A DNA stretch of 64,000 bases from Nonomuraea jabiensis (GTDB lineage Bacteria; Actinomycetota; Actinomycetes; Streptosporangiales; Streptosporangiaceae). Below are positions 42,936 to 51,119 of this stretch, in pieces. The translations under genes and the position numbers were made by a program. The DNA is taken from NCBI RefSeq assembly GCF_014204795.1, contig NZ_JACHMB010000001.1, positions 13,048,501 through 13,112,500 of the forward strand, read 5' to 3'. Position 1 is the stretch's first letter. Each line of letters opens with the position of its first letter. The notes beneath the pieces are model-generated. The model was not told the DNA's origin. It searched no databases and saw only the letters and a program-made list of their open reading frames with translations.

Positions 42936-43697
42936 CTACGCGACGACCCGGTAGTGCGTGGTCATCCGGCCCGTGTCGTCGAGCACGTGGAACGCGATCG
43001 ACGGCGGCAGGTCGTGGTCCACGCAGTTCGCGAACGTCGTGCCGCCCTCCCACGGCAGCTTCAGCGTGGACACGACGCCGGGGGCGGCCAGCAGCGGGCG
43101 GCCGGCGAAGGTGGTGGCGGCGCCCGTGTGGGCGTGGCCGACCAGCACGGCAGGCACCTGCGGATGCCGCCCGAGCAGCTCTTCCAGCGGCTCGGGCCGG
43201 TGCAGCCGGATGCCGTCGACCACCGGGCTGTGCAGCGGGGTGGGCGGGTGGTGGAAGGCCACGAACACCGGCCGGTCCGCGCCCGCAAGCACGTCGTCCA
43301 GCCAGGCCAGCGTCTCGTCGTCCAGGTGGCCCGAGTCGTCGCCGGGGATGGAGGAGTCGCACATGGCGTAGACGGCCCGGTCCGTGCGCAGGACCTGGTT
43401 GATCGGGCCCGCGCCGCCGTTCCGGTCGCCCAGCAGGACGCGGCGGAACTGCTCCCTTACGTCGTGGTTGCCCGGGCCGACCAGGACGGGGTGGCGGGAG
43501 GAGAGCAGCTTGCGCGCCTCCTCGTACTCCTCGGGGAGGCCGTGGTCGGCGATGTCACCGGTGACGAGCACGGCGTCGAGGCCGGCGTCGAGGTCGGCGG
43601 GGAGCGTGTCCAGATAGCGCATGACGGAGGCGGCGCGGTCGACGCTCTGGGGCGTCGCGCCGATGTGGATGTCGCTCAGGTGAGCGATCACGATCAT
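42936..43697 (-). CDS. Calcineurin-like metallophosphoesterase (CpdA-like)
   Basis: A 253-residue class III cyclic-nucleotide phosphodiesterase-like protein with all metal motifs: HLSDIHIG (D-x-H), VTGDIADHG (GD), VGPGNHD (GNHD), VAFHHPP (H) and VGHAHTG (GHxH). No signal peptide, so cytosolic. CpdA relatives hydrolyse 3',5'-cAMP or phospholipid headgroups; the substrate is uncertain. It is divergent from the MocR-like gene across 78 bp. Confidence 0.88.
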   Translation of the reverse strand: MIVIAHLSDIHIGATPQSVDRAASVMRYLDTLPADLDAGLDAVLVTGDIADHGLPEEYEEARKLLSSRHPVLVGPGNHDVREQFRRVLLGDRNGGAGPINQVLRTDRAVYAMCDSSIPGDDSGHLDDETLAWLDDVLAGADRPVFVAFHHPPTPLHSPVVDGIRLHRPEPLEELLGRHPQVPAVLVGHAHTGAATTFAGRPLLAAPGVVSTLKLPWEGGTTFANCVDHDLPPSIAFHVLDDTGRMTTHYRVVA

Positions 43698-43775
43698 GTT
43701 GACGTCGTCCTTCCGGGTTCTGCCTGCTCACCTACCGTAGGCCCGGGTACCGGACCATGCGTAAGATCCGGTTTC

Positions 43776-45251
43776 GTGCGGAAAGATTGGGCCGGTTTCG
43801 GGGTGGACCTGCATCTGGAGGTCTCCACCGGCGGTGGGCGGCGGCGCGGGCTGGAGGAGGCGCTGCGGCAGGCGGTCAGGGACGGGCGGCTGCCGCGCGG
43901 CACGCGGCTGCCTTCGACGCGGTCGCTGGCGGCGGAGCTGGGGCTGTCGCGCGGCACGGTGAGCGCGGCCTACGACCAGCTCGTCGCCGAGGGCTACCTG
44001 GCCACCCGCCCGGGCTCGGCCACCGAGGTCGCCGACGTCGCCGACGTGTCCCCCACCCCGCGGTCCCGTCCGGGGCCGCCGTCCGAGTCCTCCCCGGGGC
44101 CGGGCCACGACCTGCGGCTGCCGTCCGACCCCTCCGCGGCACCGCTCCATGACCTGCGGCTGCCGGCCGGACCCCCTGGGGCGCCGCTGCATGATCTGCG
44201 GCCCGGGCAGCCTGACGTGTCGGCGTTTCCGGCGCGGGCGTGGTTGCGGGCAACCCGGCACGTGCTCTCCACCGCGCCCGCCGAGGTCCTCGGCCCGTGC
44301 GACCCTCGCGGCCGGATCGAGCTGCGGGCGGCGCTGGCCGGTTACCTCGCCAGGACGCGCGGGGTGCTCACCACGCCGGACCTGATCGTGGTCACGACGG
44401 GGTTCGTCCAGGCGCTGAACCTGATCGCCCAGGTGATCGACGGCCCGATCGCCACGGAGGAGCCGGGGCACGACTTCTACCGCGAGGTGCTGCGCCGTGC
44501 CGGGCGCGAGACCGTACCGCTGCCCGTGGACGGGCTGGGCGCCCAGGTGGACACGCTCACCGGCGCCACCGCGGCGGCCGTCGTCACGCCCGCGCACCAG
44601 TACCCCACGGGCGTGCCCCTGCATCCCGCCCGCCGCCGCGCGCTGCGCGAGTGGGGCGGGCTCGTCGTGGAGGACGACTACGACGGGGAGTTCCGCTACG
44701 ACCGGCAGCCGGTCGGCGCGTTCCAGGGGACCGCGCCCGATCGGGTCGTGTACGTCGGCACCACCTCCGAGTCCCTGGCCCCGGCCCTGCGCCTGGGCTG
44801 GATGGCGGTGCCGCCCTCCCTGATCGGCCCCGTGGCCGAGGCCAAGTTGCACGCCGACGCCCACACCGAGGTGCTCGGCCAGCTCGTGCTGGCCAGGCTG
44901 ATCGAGACCCACGACTACGACCGCCACATCCGCGCCGCCCGCCTGCGCTACCGCCGCCGCCGCGAGTTGCTGCTCGCCCGGCTCGGCCCCGGGCCCGGCC
45001 AGCCGCTGCCCGGCGTCGCCCTGCCCGGGGTGGCCGCGGGCCTGCGCGCCCTCCTCCTGCTCCCGGAGGCGGGCCCCACGGAGGCGGAGCTGCTGGCCGA
45101 GTGCGAGCGCAGGGGCATCGCGCTGCGCCCCGCCTCCCCGCTCTGGCGCCGCGACGGCCCCGGCGGCCTGCTCGTCGGGTACGCCGCCCCGTCCGAACGC
45201 GCCTACCCGCACGCCCTCGAAGCCCTGGCCCGGACACTCGCCGGAACCTGA
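43776..45251 (+). CDS. MocR/PdxR-like regulator lacking the PLP lysine
   Basis: A 491-residue protein: GntR HTH (about 15-78, GTRLPSTRSLAAELGLSRGTVSAAYDQLVAEGYL), a linker with three copies of an HDLR(L/P) motif caused by a ~45-nt tandem repeat (about 44108-44205), and a fold-type I aminotransferase domain (about 150-490) with TTGFVQALNLIAQVI and VEDDYDGEFRYDR. At the Schiff-base position the family has a serine-lysine pair before LAPALRLGW; here it is Ser-Glu (Glu332, codon GAG at 44769-44771). PLP could not be held covalently. Start GTG 43776. Possible target: the decarboxylase two genes downstream (inference). Confidence 0.87.
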   Translation: MRKDWAGFGVDLHLEVSTGGGRRRGLEEALRQAVRDGRLPRGTRLPSTRSLAAELGLSRGTVSAAYDQLVAEGYLATRPGSATEVADVADVSPTPRSRPGPPSESSPGPGHDLRLPSDPSAAPLHDLRLPAGPPGAPLHDLRPGQPDVSAFPARAWLRATRHVLSTAPAEVLGPCDPRGRIELRAALAGYLARTRGVLTTPDLIVVTTGFVQALNLIAQVIDGPIATEEPGHDFYREVLRRAGRETVPLPVDGLGAQVDTLTGATAAAVVTPAHQYPTGVPLHPARRRALREWGGLVVEDDYDGEFRYDRQPVGAFQGTAPDRVVYVGTTSESLAPALRLGWMAVPPSLIGPVAEAKLHADAHTEVLGQLVLARLIETHDYDRHIRAARLRYRRRRELLLARLGPGPGQPLPGVALPGVAAGLRALLLLPEAGPTEAELLAECERRGIALRPASPLWRRDGPGGLLVGYAAPSERAYPHALEALARTLAGT

Positions 45252-45302
45252 CGGCGGTCCCGTCCGTTGTCAGGTTGAGCGCAGGAACGGCGAAGGAGGG
45301 AC

Positions 45303-45506
45303 ATGGGCTGGCACTACCGCAAGACCATCAAGGTGGGCCCGTTCCGGATCAACCTGTCACGTCGCGGCGTCGGCCACAGCTTCGGCAACCGCCGCTTCCA
45401 CGTCACGACCACTCCCGACGGCCGCCGCCACGTGTCCGTGCACCTGCCCGGCGGCTTCCACGTCGGCAAGTCGTTCGGCGGCCGGCGCCACCACAGGCAT
45501 TACTGA
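45303..45506 (+). CDS. DUF4236-like small protein
   Basis: A 67-residue basic protein beginning MGWHYRKTIKVGPFRINLSRRGVGHSFG, which matches the N-terminal pattern of DUF4236 (MGxxxRKxIKxGPxRxNxSxxGxxxSxG). It is His/Arg-rich at the C-terminus. The function is unknown. Ribosome site GAAGGAGGG. The gene stands alone between the MocR-like gene and a double hairpin. Confidence 0.8.
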   Translation: MGWHYRKTIKVGPFRINLSRRGVGHSFGNRRFHVTTTPDGRRHVSVHLPGGFHVGKSFGGRRHHRHY

Positions 45507-45512
45507 CCCAAG

Positions 45513-45570
45513 GCGGTCGATCGACCGCTTGACATAGACGGGCCGGAGGCGGGAAAGCCTCCGGCCCGTC
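45513..45570. terminator. Palindrome plus terminator hairpin
   Basis: GCGGTCGATCGACCGC (45513-45528) is a perfect 16-bp palindrome. A 14-bp perfect stem (45537-45550/45557-45570) with a GGGAAA loop follows, then CCCTTTCCC. The second is a strong terminator for the DUF4236 gene. The first could be a regulator site for the decarboxylase gene 80 bp downstream. Confidence 0.7.
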
Positions 45571-45608
45571 CCCTTTCCCGGCGCCCGCCGAGCGTTCAGA
45601 GTGGGCGG

Positions 45609-47072
45609 ATGAGCGGTCACATGAACCCCGAGGAGTTCCGCCGCCACGGCAGGCAGGTCGTCGACTGGATCGCGGACTATCTCGCCGGCATCGAGTCCCA
45701 TCCCGTGATGTCCCAGGTGAAGCCCGGTGACATCCGCCGCGCGCTGCCGCCCGCGGCGCCCGAGCGCGGCGAGCCGTTCGAGGCCGTGCTGTCGGACCTG
45801 GGGCGCATCCTGCTGCCCGGCATCACGCACTGGCAGCATCCCGGTTTCTTCGCCTACTTCCCCTCCAACGCCAGCGGCCCGGCCATCCTGGGCGACCTGC
45901 TGTCCGGCGGGCTCGGCGTGCAGGGCATGCTCTGGGTGACCAGCCCGGCGTGCACGGAGCTGGAGACGGTGGTGGTCGACTGGCTGGCCGGGCTGCTCGG
46001 CCTGCCGGAGCATTTCCGTACGGACCGGGCGGGCGGCGGCGTCATCCAGGACTCGGCGTCGAGCGCCTGCCTGGTCGCCCTGCTGGCCGCGCTGCACCGG
46101 GCGAGCGGCGGCCGGATCGCCGCCGACGGCGTCACCCGGAGGTACACGATCTACGTGTCGTCCCAGACGCACTCGTCGCTGGAGCGGTCGGCGCGGATCA
46201 CGGGGCTGGGGGCGGCGGGCGTACGGGTGGTGGACGTCGATCCCCGTACGCTGGCCATGGACCCCGGCCACCTGCGTGCCCTGCTGGACCGGGACGAAAC
46301 GGACGGCGCCGTGCCGGCCATGGTGTGCGCCACCGTCGGCACCACCTCCACCACCGCCGTCGACCCGGTGCCCGCGGTCGGCGAGCTGTGCCGCGAACGC
46401 GGGATCTGGCTGCACGTGGACGCGGCCTACGCGGGCGTCGCGGCGGTCTGCCCCGAGCTCAGGTGGCTGAACGAGGGCGTGGCCGAGTACGCCGACTCCT
46501 ACTCCACGAACCCGCACAAATGGCTGCTGACCAACTTCGACTGCACCGTGCTCTGGATGGCCGATCGCGCCCCGCTGCTCGACGCGCTGTCGGTCATGCC
46601 CGAGTTCCTCAGGAACCCCGCCACCGCGACCGGCTCCGTCGTCGACTACCGGGACTGGCAGGTGCCGCTGGGCAGGCGCTTCAGGGCGTTGAAGCTGTGG
46701 GCGGTGATCCGCTGGTACGGAGCCGAGGGACTGCGCGCGCACATTCGCAAGGGCGTGGCGCTGGCGCAGGAGCTGGCGTCGTGGGTCTCCGCGGACCCCG
46801 GCTTCGAGGTGCACGAGCCGCATCCGCTCGGGCTCGTGTGCCTGCGCCCGGTGTGGCCGGGCCTGGCGGCGGACGCGGCGGACCGGGCCACGATGCGGCT
46901 GCTGGAGCTGCTCAACGCCAGCGGCTCGGTGTACATGACGCACACCAGGATCGGCGACCGGGTGGTGCTGCGGGTGGCCATCGGCGGCGTGGCGACGGAA
47001 CGGCGGCACGTGGAGCAGGCGTGGGAGCAGATCCGGTGGGAACACGCGGCCCTGTCGGCCACGCTTCCCTGA
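45609..47072 (+). CDS. PLP-dependent aromatic-L-amino-acid decarboxylase
   Basis: A 487-residue group II decarboxylase of the aromatic amino acid branch. HPGFFAYFPSNASGPAILGDLL binds substrate, LHVDAAYAGVAAVCPE holds the Asp that contacts the PLP ring nitrogen, and STNPHKWLL carries the PLP lysine (Lys304). Expected products are arylamines such as tryptamine or phenylethylamine; the specificity cannot be read. Its stop codon lies in the first unit of the 16-bp tandem array. Confidence 0.9.
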   Translation: MSGHMNPEEFRRHGRQVVDWIADYLAGIESHPVMSQVKPGDIRRALPPAAPERGEPFEAVLSDLGRILLPGITHWQHPGFFAYFPSNASGPAILGDLLSGGLGVQGMLWVTSPACTELETVVVDWLAGLLGLPEHFRTDRAGGGVIQDSASSACLVALLAALHRASGGRIAADGVTRRYTIYVSSQTHSSLERSARITGLGAAGVRVVDVDPRTLAMDPGHLRALLDRDETDGAVPAMVCATVGTTSTTAVDPVPAVGELCRERGIWLHVDAAYAGVAAVCPELRWLNEGVAEYADSYSTNPHKWLLTNFDCTVLWMADRAPLLDALSVMPEFLRNPATATGSVVDYRDWQVPLGRRFRALKLWAVIRWYGAEGLRAHIRKGVALAQELASWVSADPGFEVHEPHPLGLVCLRPVWPGLAADAADRATMRLLELLNASGSVYMTHTRIGDRVVLRVAIGGVATERRHVEQAWEQIRWEHAALSATLP

Positions 47073-47212
47073 CGGCTCGGGCCCCTGACGGCTCAGGCCC
47101 CGCACGGCCCAGGCCCTTTACGGTTCAGGCCCTTTACGGTTCAGGCCCTTTACGGTTCAGGCCCTTTACGGTTCAGGCCCTTTACGGTTCAGGCCCTTTA
47201 CGGTTCAGGCGC
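47069..47212. repeat. Tandem array of nine 16-bp units
   Basis: Unit consensus TTTACGGTTCAGGCCC. Copies begin at 47069, 47085, 47101 (degenerate) and at 47117, 47133, 47149, 47165, 47181, 47197 (essentially identical, the last with one change). The first copy contains the TGA stop of the decarboxylase gene and the last contains the stop of the convergent WYL gene, so the array fills the whole intergenic space exactly. Confidence 0.95.
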
Positions 47213-48149
47213 GGTAGCGCTCCACGAGCTCGGACCCGATCCTGGCCAGCTGGGCCCTGACCTCCTCCGGCTCCACGACCTCCACCGTCGCGCCCCACCC
47301 GGCCAGCTGCTCGGCGATCGACAACGCCATCGGCGCCGCCACGCGCGCCCTGACCCGCCCGTCCTCCTCGACGCGCTCGACCTCGCAGTGGCGCCCGAAC
47401 TGGTGGCGCAGCACCGGCAGGAACCGCTCGGCGATGAGCACGGTCGCGGACAGCAGCGAGCGCCGCCGCTCCATCTCGGCCACGACCTTCCCCCACGCCT
47501 CCGACAGCACGAACCCCTCCGGCCGCTCGAAGGTCAGCTCCGTCACCTCGGCCTCGGCGATCCGGTCCACCCGGAACGTGCGCTGCCCGGCCTCGGTGCC
47601 GGCGATCAGGTACCAGACGTCGTCCTTGTCCACCAGGCCCCAGGGATCGACGAGGCGGTGCGTACGCTCGCCGGAGCGGCCCTCGTACCCGAGCCTGACC
47701 CTGCGGCGCCGTACGGTGGCGCTCTGCAGGACCCGCACCAGCTCGGGCCGGTCGGGGTCGCGCTCGCCCCAGCCGGTGGGGTCGATCACCATGGCGTCGG
47801 CGGCGGCCTCGGCGTCGTCCCTGAACGTCCGGGGCAGGGCCCGCACCAGCTTGCGCAGCGCGGACTTGACCTCGGGCGTGGCGGCCGCGGCCGGACCGGC
47901 CAGCAGGAACAGCGCCTCGGCCTCGCCGGCGGTCAGGCCGCTGAGGTCGGTCCTGGCGCCGCCCAGCAGGGACCAGCCGCCCCCGCGCCCGGCCTGCGGA
48001 TATACCGGCACGCCCGCCGCGGACAGCGCTTCGAGGTCCCGGCGCGCGGTGGCCACGGACACTTCCAGCTCCGCGGCCAGCTCGGCCGCGGTCACCCGGC
48101 CGCGCGACTGCATGAGCAGCAGGACGGCCACAAGTCGATCGGCTCGCAT
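47205..48149 (-). CDS. WYL-domain transcriptional regulator (YafY type)
   Basis: A 314-residue protein with an N-terminal HTH (RADRLVAVLLLMQSRGRVTAAELAAELEVSVATARRDLEALSAAGVPVY), a WYL domain (RLVDPWGLVDKDDVWYLIAGTEAGQRTFRVDRI, about 165-200) and a WCX C-terminal region. WYL regulators often bind nucleic-acid or nucleotide ligands. It is divergent from the VOC gene, with a 14-bp-arm inverted repeat in between. Confidence 0.9.
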   Translation of the reverse strand: MRADRLVAVLLLMQSRGRVTAAELAAELEVSVATARRDLEALSAAGVPVYPQAGRGGGWSLLGGARTDLSGLTAGEAEALFLLAGPAAAATPEVKSALRKLVRALPRTFRDDAEAAADAMVIDPTGWGERDPDRPELVRVLQSATVRRRRVRLGYEGRSGERTHRLVDPWGLVDKDDVWYLIAGTEAGQRTFRVDRIAEAEVTELTFERPEGFVLSEAWGKVVAEMERRRSLLSATVLIAERFLPVLRHQFGRHCEVERVEEDGRVRARVAAPMALSIAEQLAGWGATVEVVEPEEVRAQLARIGSELVERYRA

Positions 48150-48166
48150 GGCAGGAAATCCTCCTC

Positions 48167-48197
48167 GTCAAAGTGCTCATTGGATGAGCACTTTGAC
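48167..48197. promoter_or_regulatory. Operator candidate between WYL regulator and VOC gene
   Basis: GTCAAAGTGCTCAT (48167-48180) and its exact inverse (48184-48197) are separated by TGG. This long perfect inverted repeat is centred in the divergent promoter region and is the likely WYL-protein site. Confidence 0.7.
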
Positions 48198-48239
48198 CGG
48201 AAGAATCCTAGACATCACCCGGAAGGAAGGACCACACAG

Positions 48240-48629
48240 ATGCTCCGCGGATTCGCCACGATCAGCTTCTACGCAGCCGACCTCGAGGCGGCCAAGACCT
48301 GGTACACCGAGCTGCTCGGGATCGAGCCGTACTACCAGGTGCCGGGCTACATCGAGTTCCGCGTCGGCGACTACCAGCACGAGCTGGGCATCATCGACGC
48401 CCGCTACGCCCCGGCGGGCGCGACCGACGGGCCCGGCGGGTCGATCACGTACTGGCACGTGGACGACCCCGAGTCCGCCCTCGACCGGCTCCTCGCCCTG
48501 GGCGCCAAGGAATACCAGCCGATCACGGAGCGCGGCGAGGGGTTCGTCACCGCGTCCGTGATCGACCCGTTCGGCAACGTCCTCGGCGTCATGTACAACC
48601 AGCACTACCTGGACGTGCTCGCCAAGTGA
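48240..48629 (+). CDS. VOC family protein
   Basis: A 129-residue glyoxalase-fold protein: FATISFYAADLEAAKTWYTELLGIEPYY, YWHVDDPESALDRLLALGAKEYQP and VIDPFGNVLGVMYN. Its relatives include bleomycin-resistance-like and dioxygenase-like proteins. ATG 48240 follows GGAAGGAAGG. It is probably under control of the divergent WYL regulator through the 48167-48197 repeat. Confidence 0.88.
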   Translation: MLRGFATISFYAADLEAAKTWYTELLGIEPYYQVPGYIEFRVGDYQHELGIIDARYAPAGATDGPGGSITYWHVDDPESALDRLLALGAKEYQPITERGEGFVTASVIDPFGNVLGVMYNQHYLDVLAK

Positions 48630-48647
48630 CGGGTCCGCGGGCCTCGC

Positions 48648-49082
48648 TCAGGAGTTGTCGACCCTCAGCCCGAAGGCCGACAACCCCTGCTCGTGGTGCT
48701 CGATCAGGCCCATCCGCCGGTAGAAGGCGTGGTTGGCGACCCCTTCGGGGGTCGACTCGTGGTCGGTGGTCAGCATGAAGTAGCGGCAGTGGGCGTAGCG
48801 CTCCTTCAGCCGCTCCAGCAGCCGCCGCCCGATCCCCTGGCCGTGGAACCTCTTGTCGACGAGAAGCTCCTGCACGTAGCAGACCATCTCGTCGTCGGAC
48901 ACCGTCCGCGCCAGGCCGAGCAGTCGCCCGTCCTCGTCCCTGGCGACGAGGACGAGATGCGAGTTCACCAGGCTCCGGCACACCTTGGCGATGTCGCGGG
49001 TCCAGGGCTGCCATCCGACCGAGTCGTACAGCGCGAAGATCTCGGCCTCGTCGAACGACGTCTCCTGAGCGATGCTCACCAC
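48648..49082 (-). CDS. GNAT family N-acetyltransferase
   Basis: A 144-residue acetyltransferase with the acetyl-CoA motif ELLVDKRFHGQGIGRRLLERL (about 92-112, Q/RxxGxG/A), preceded by LVLVARDEDGRLLGLARTV and followed by AFYRRMGLIEHH. The substrate is unknown. Start GTG 49082, with a second GTG immediately after. It stands alone on the minus strand. Confidence 0.88.
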   Translation of the reverse strand: MVSIAQETSFDEAEIFALYDSVGWQPWTRDIAKVCRSLVNSHLVLVARDEDGRLLGLARTVSDDEMVCYVQELLVDKRFHGQGIGRRLLERLKERYAHCRYFMLTTDHESTPEGVANHAFYRRMGLIEHHEQGLSAFGLRVDNS

Positions 49083-49208
49083 TTATGGGACTCCCCTGCA
49101 TAAAGTCAACGCTCTCCAGCCTATTCAGGACAGGCGGTTAGTTTCAGGCTGTTTTCACTAGGACAGCGGCAAAGGCCCAGGTCGGCGCGCAGGGGGTGGA
49201 ATCAGATC

Positions 49209-49239
49209 TTGCGGCGTCCGGGCAGGCGCTCGTTACAAT
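49209..49239 (+). promoter_or_regulatory. Promoter of the CE2 esterase gene
   Basis: TTGCGG (49209-49214), a 19-bp spacer and TACAAT (49234-49239) precede the esterase ribosome site AAAGGAGAAG. The spacer is long, so this is tentative. Confidence 0.4.
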
Positions 49240-49262
49240 CGCCCAGCCGCAAAGGAGAAGCT

Positions 49263-50363
49263 GTGCGAACTGTGCGTGTGACCGTGGTCCTGGCCGCGTT
49301 GACGGGCGCCCTGGTGCTGCCCGGCGTCGCGAGCGCGACCCCCTCGTCCGGCGCCCTCGCCAAGGTGCACACCGCCGGACGCGTCGAGGTCGGCGGGGAC
49401 TCTCTCAAATACAGCTGGCCGGGCGTCTACTTCGAGGGCCGCTTCCGCGGCACCGGCGTCGGGATCGTCCTCGACGACTCCGACAACGACTACGAGGTCG
49501 AGGTCGACGGCTCGACCGTCGCCACCCTGGTGACCCCGGGCCGGACCACGTACTGGGTCAACGGCCTGACCCGGGGCGTGCACCGGGTACGGCTGGTCAA
49601 ACGTACCGAGAGCCCGTGGGCCACCAGCGCCTTCGGCGGCTTCGTCGCCGCCCCGGGCGGCGCGATCCTCGGCAGGCCCGCCGCGCGCCACCGGCAGATC
49701 GAGTTCATCGGCGACTCCTACACCGTCGGCTACGGCAACCGCTCCGACAGCCGCGACTGCACCGCCGACAAGGTCGCCCGCACCACCGACGCCAACCTCA
49801 GCTTCGGCGCCCTCACCGCGCGCCGCCTGAACGCCGACTACCAGCTCAACGCCTTCTCCGGTCGCGGCATGGTGCGCAACTACAACGGCAGCGACCCCGG
49901 CACCGACTACCGCACCTACTACGACCGGGCCCTGCTGAACGTCGACGGCGACGTCTGGCAGAACCCGGGCACCTGGCATCCCCAGCTGGTCGTGATCGGC
50001 CTGGGCATCAACGACTTCTCCACCGCCATCAACCCGGGCGAACCGTGGACGCCGGACACGCTGATGGCCGCGTATCGCACCGCGTACCAGGGCTTCCTCG
50101 ACAAGCTCCGGGCACGGTACGGCCCCCGCACGACCATCGTGGTCAGTGCCACCTACATGTCCAACACCACCGTGTTCGCCCAGATCGCGCAGCAGATCGT
50201 CCAGGAGCGCAACAGCAGGGGCGACGACCGGATCCGTTACTGGTACTACAGCGAATCCGGCCTCGACTACGCCGGCTGCCACTGGCACCCGTCCGTCCAC
50301 GACCACCGGATCATCGCCGACCGGCTCGGCGAGTTCATCGCCACCCTCCCGCTGCGCTGGTAG
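49263..50363 (+). CDS. Secreted CE2-type SGNH esterase
   Basis: A 366-residue exported esterase. Signal peptide residues 1-25 (ends GVASA). An N-terminal beta-sandwich (about 35-130, SWPGVYFEGRFRGTGVGIVLDDSDNDYEVEVDG) matches the CE2 N-domain. The SGNH hydrolase domain carries IEFIGDSYTVGYGN (Ser), AFSGRGM (Gly), IGLGINDFS (Asn) and HWHPSVHDH (catalytic His). CE2 enzymes deacetylate xylan and other glycans. The GTG start follows AAAGGAGAAGCT. Confidence 0.9.
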   Translation: MRTVRVTVVLAALTGALVLPGVASATPSSGALAKVHTAGRVEVGGDSLKYSWPGVYFEGRFRGTGVGIVLDDSDNDYEVEVDGSTVATLVTPGRTTYWVNGLTRGVHRVRLVKRTESPWATSAFGGFVAAPGGAILGRPAARHRQIEFIGDSYTVGYGNRSDSRDCTADKVARTTDANLSFGALTARRLNADYQLNAFSGRGMVRNYNGSDPGTDYRTYYDRALLNVDGDVWQNPGTWHPQLVVIGLGINDFSTAINPGEPWTPDTLMAAYRTAYQGFLDKLRARYGPRTTIVVSATYMSNTTVFAQIAQQIVQERNSRGDDRIRYWYYSESGLDYAGCHWHPSVHDHRIIADRLGEFIATLPLRW

Positions 50364-50372
50364 TTCCAGCCC

Positions 50373-51119
50373 TCAGTCGTCGGCCGTGAGCCCTTCGGCG
50401 ATCTTGATCAGCTCGCGGTCGACGGCCTTGGCATCGGGGAACCTCTTCACGTACACGGGACTGAACATGATCTCGGCCCTCCGCTGCTCGCCCATGTTCA
50501 GGAAGAGCGTGGGGGTGCCCTTCATGCCGTCCTCGCCGACCCCTTCGACGACCGCGTACCCGGTGCGGTCGCCGACGGTCACCTCCTTGCCCTCCCCCTC
50601 GTCGCGGTGCGCCTGCACGCGGTCGTCGACCTCCTGGACGGCCTGGCCCTCGTACACGTAGATCTGGACGCAGTAGAAGCCGTTCTTGTCGCCGTCGTAG
50701 TTCCACGAGGTCGTGTACCTGTCGCCGAAGTCGTAAGACCACTGGGACCACCGCAGGCCGTCGGGCAGGTAACCCACCCTGACGTGCTTGAGCGCCTTCC
50801 CGTCGCCCAGGTCCCCGAGGCTCGGGGGCTCGGAGGGCGGGGCCGGGGTGTCGTCGATGGCGGGCGGCCCCAGCGTCTGGGAGGCGGATGGATCCGGCGT
50901 CTCGGTGACGACGGACGTCTGCACGGCGCCCGGGGCCGCCGTCAGGTAGAGGGGGACCGCCGCGGCCACGGCCAGCGACGTGGCCACCGTCGCGATCCGG
51001 CCACGGGTCTTCTTCCGCCGCGAGGACCGGACGACCCGGTCCACGAGGTCGGGCGCGGCGTGCAGCCGCGCGGTCTCCTCCGCCATGATCTGGCGGAGCT
51101 GGTCCTCAAGCATGGGCAT
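50373..51119 (-). CDS. Membrane-anchored partner (anti-sigma-like) of the SigE-family factor
   Basis: A 248-residue single-pass protein: cytosolic N-terminus (1-45), one membrane segment (about 43-62, ATVATSLAVAAAVPLYLTAA), a Pro/Ser-rich linker and an extracytoplasmic domain. There is no zinc-binding ZAS motif. It overlaps the end of the sigma gene by 14 bp, an arrangement typical of ECF sigma/anti-sigma pairs, so an anti-sigma role is inferred rather than shown. Confidence 0.75.
   Translation of the reverse strand: MPMLEDQLRQIMAEETARLHAAPDLVDRVVRSSRRKKTRGRIATVATSLAVAAAVPLYLTAAPGAVQTSVVTETPDPSASQTLGPPAIDDTPAPPSEPPSLGDLGDGKALKHVRVGYLPDGLRWSQWSYDFGDRYTTSWNYDGDKNGFYCVQIYVYEGQAVQEVDDRVQAHRDEGEGKEVTVGDRTGYAVVEGVGEDGMKGTPTLFLNMGEQRRAEIMFSPVYVKRFPDAKAVDRELIKIAEGLTADD

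Noticed and set aside
47069-47212. 16-bp tandem repeats as a CRISPR array
   Set aside because: Units are contiguous with no unique spacers and no cas genes are near.
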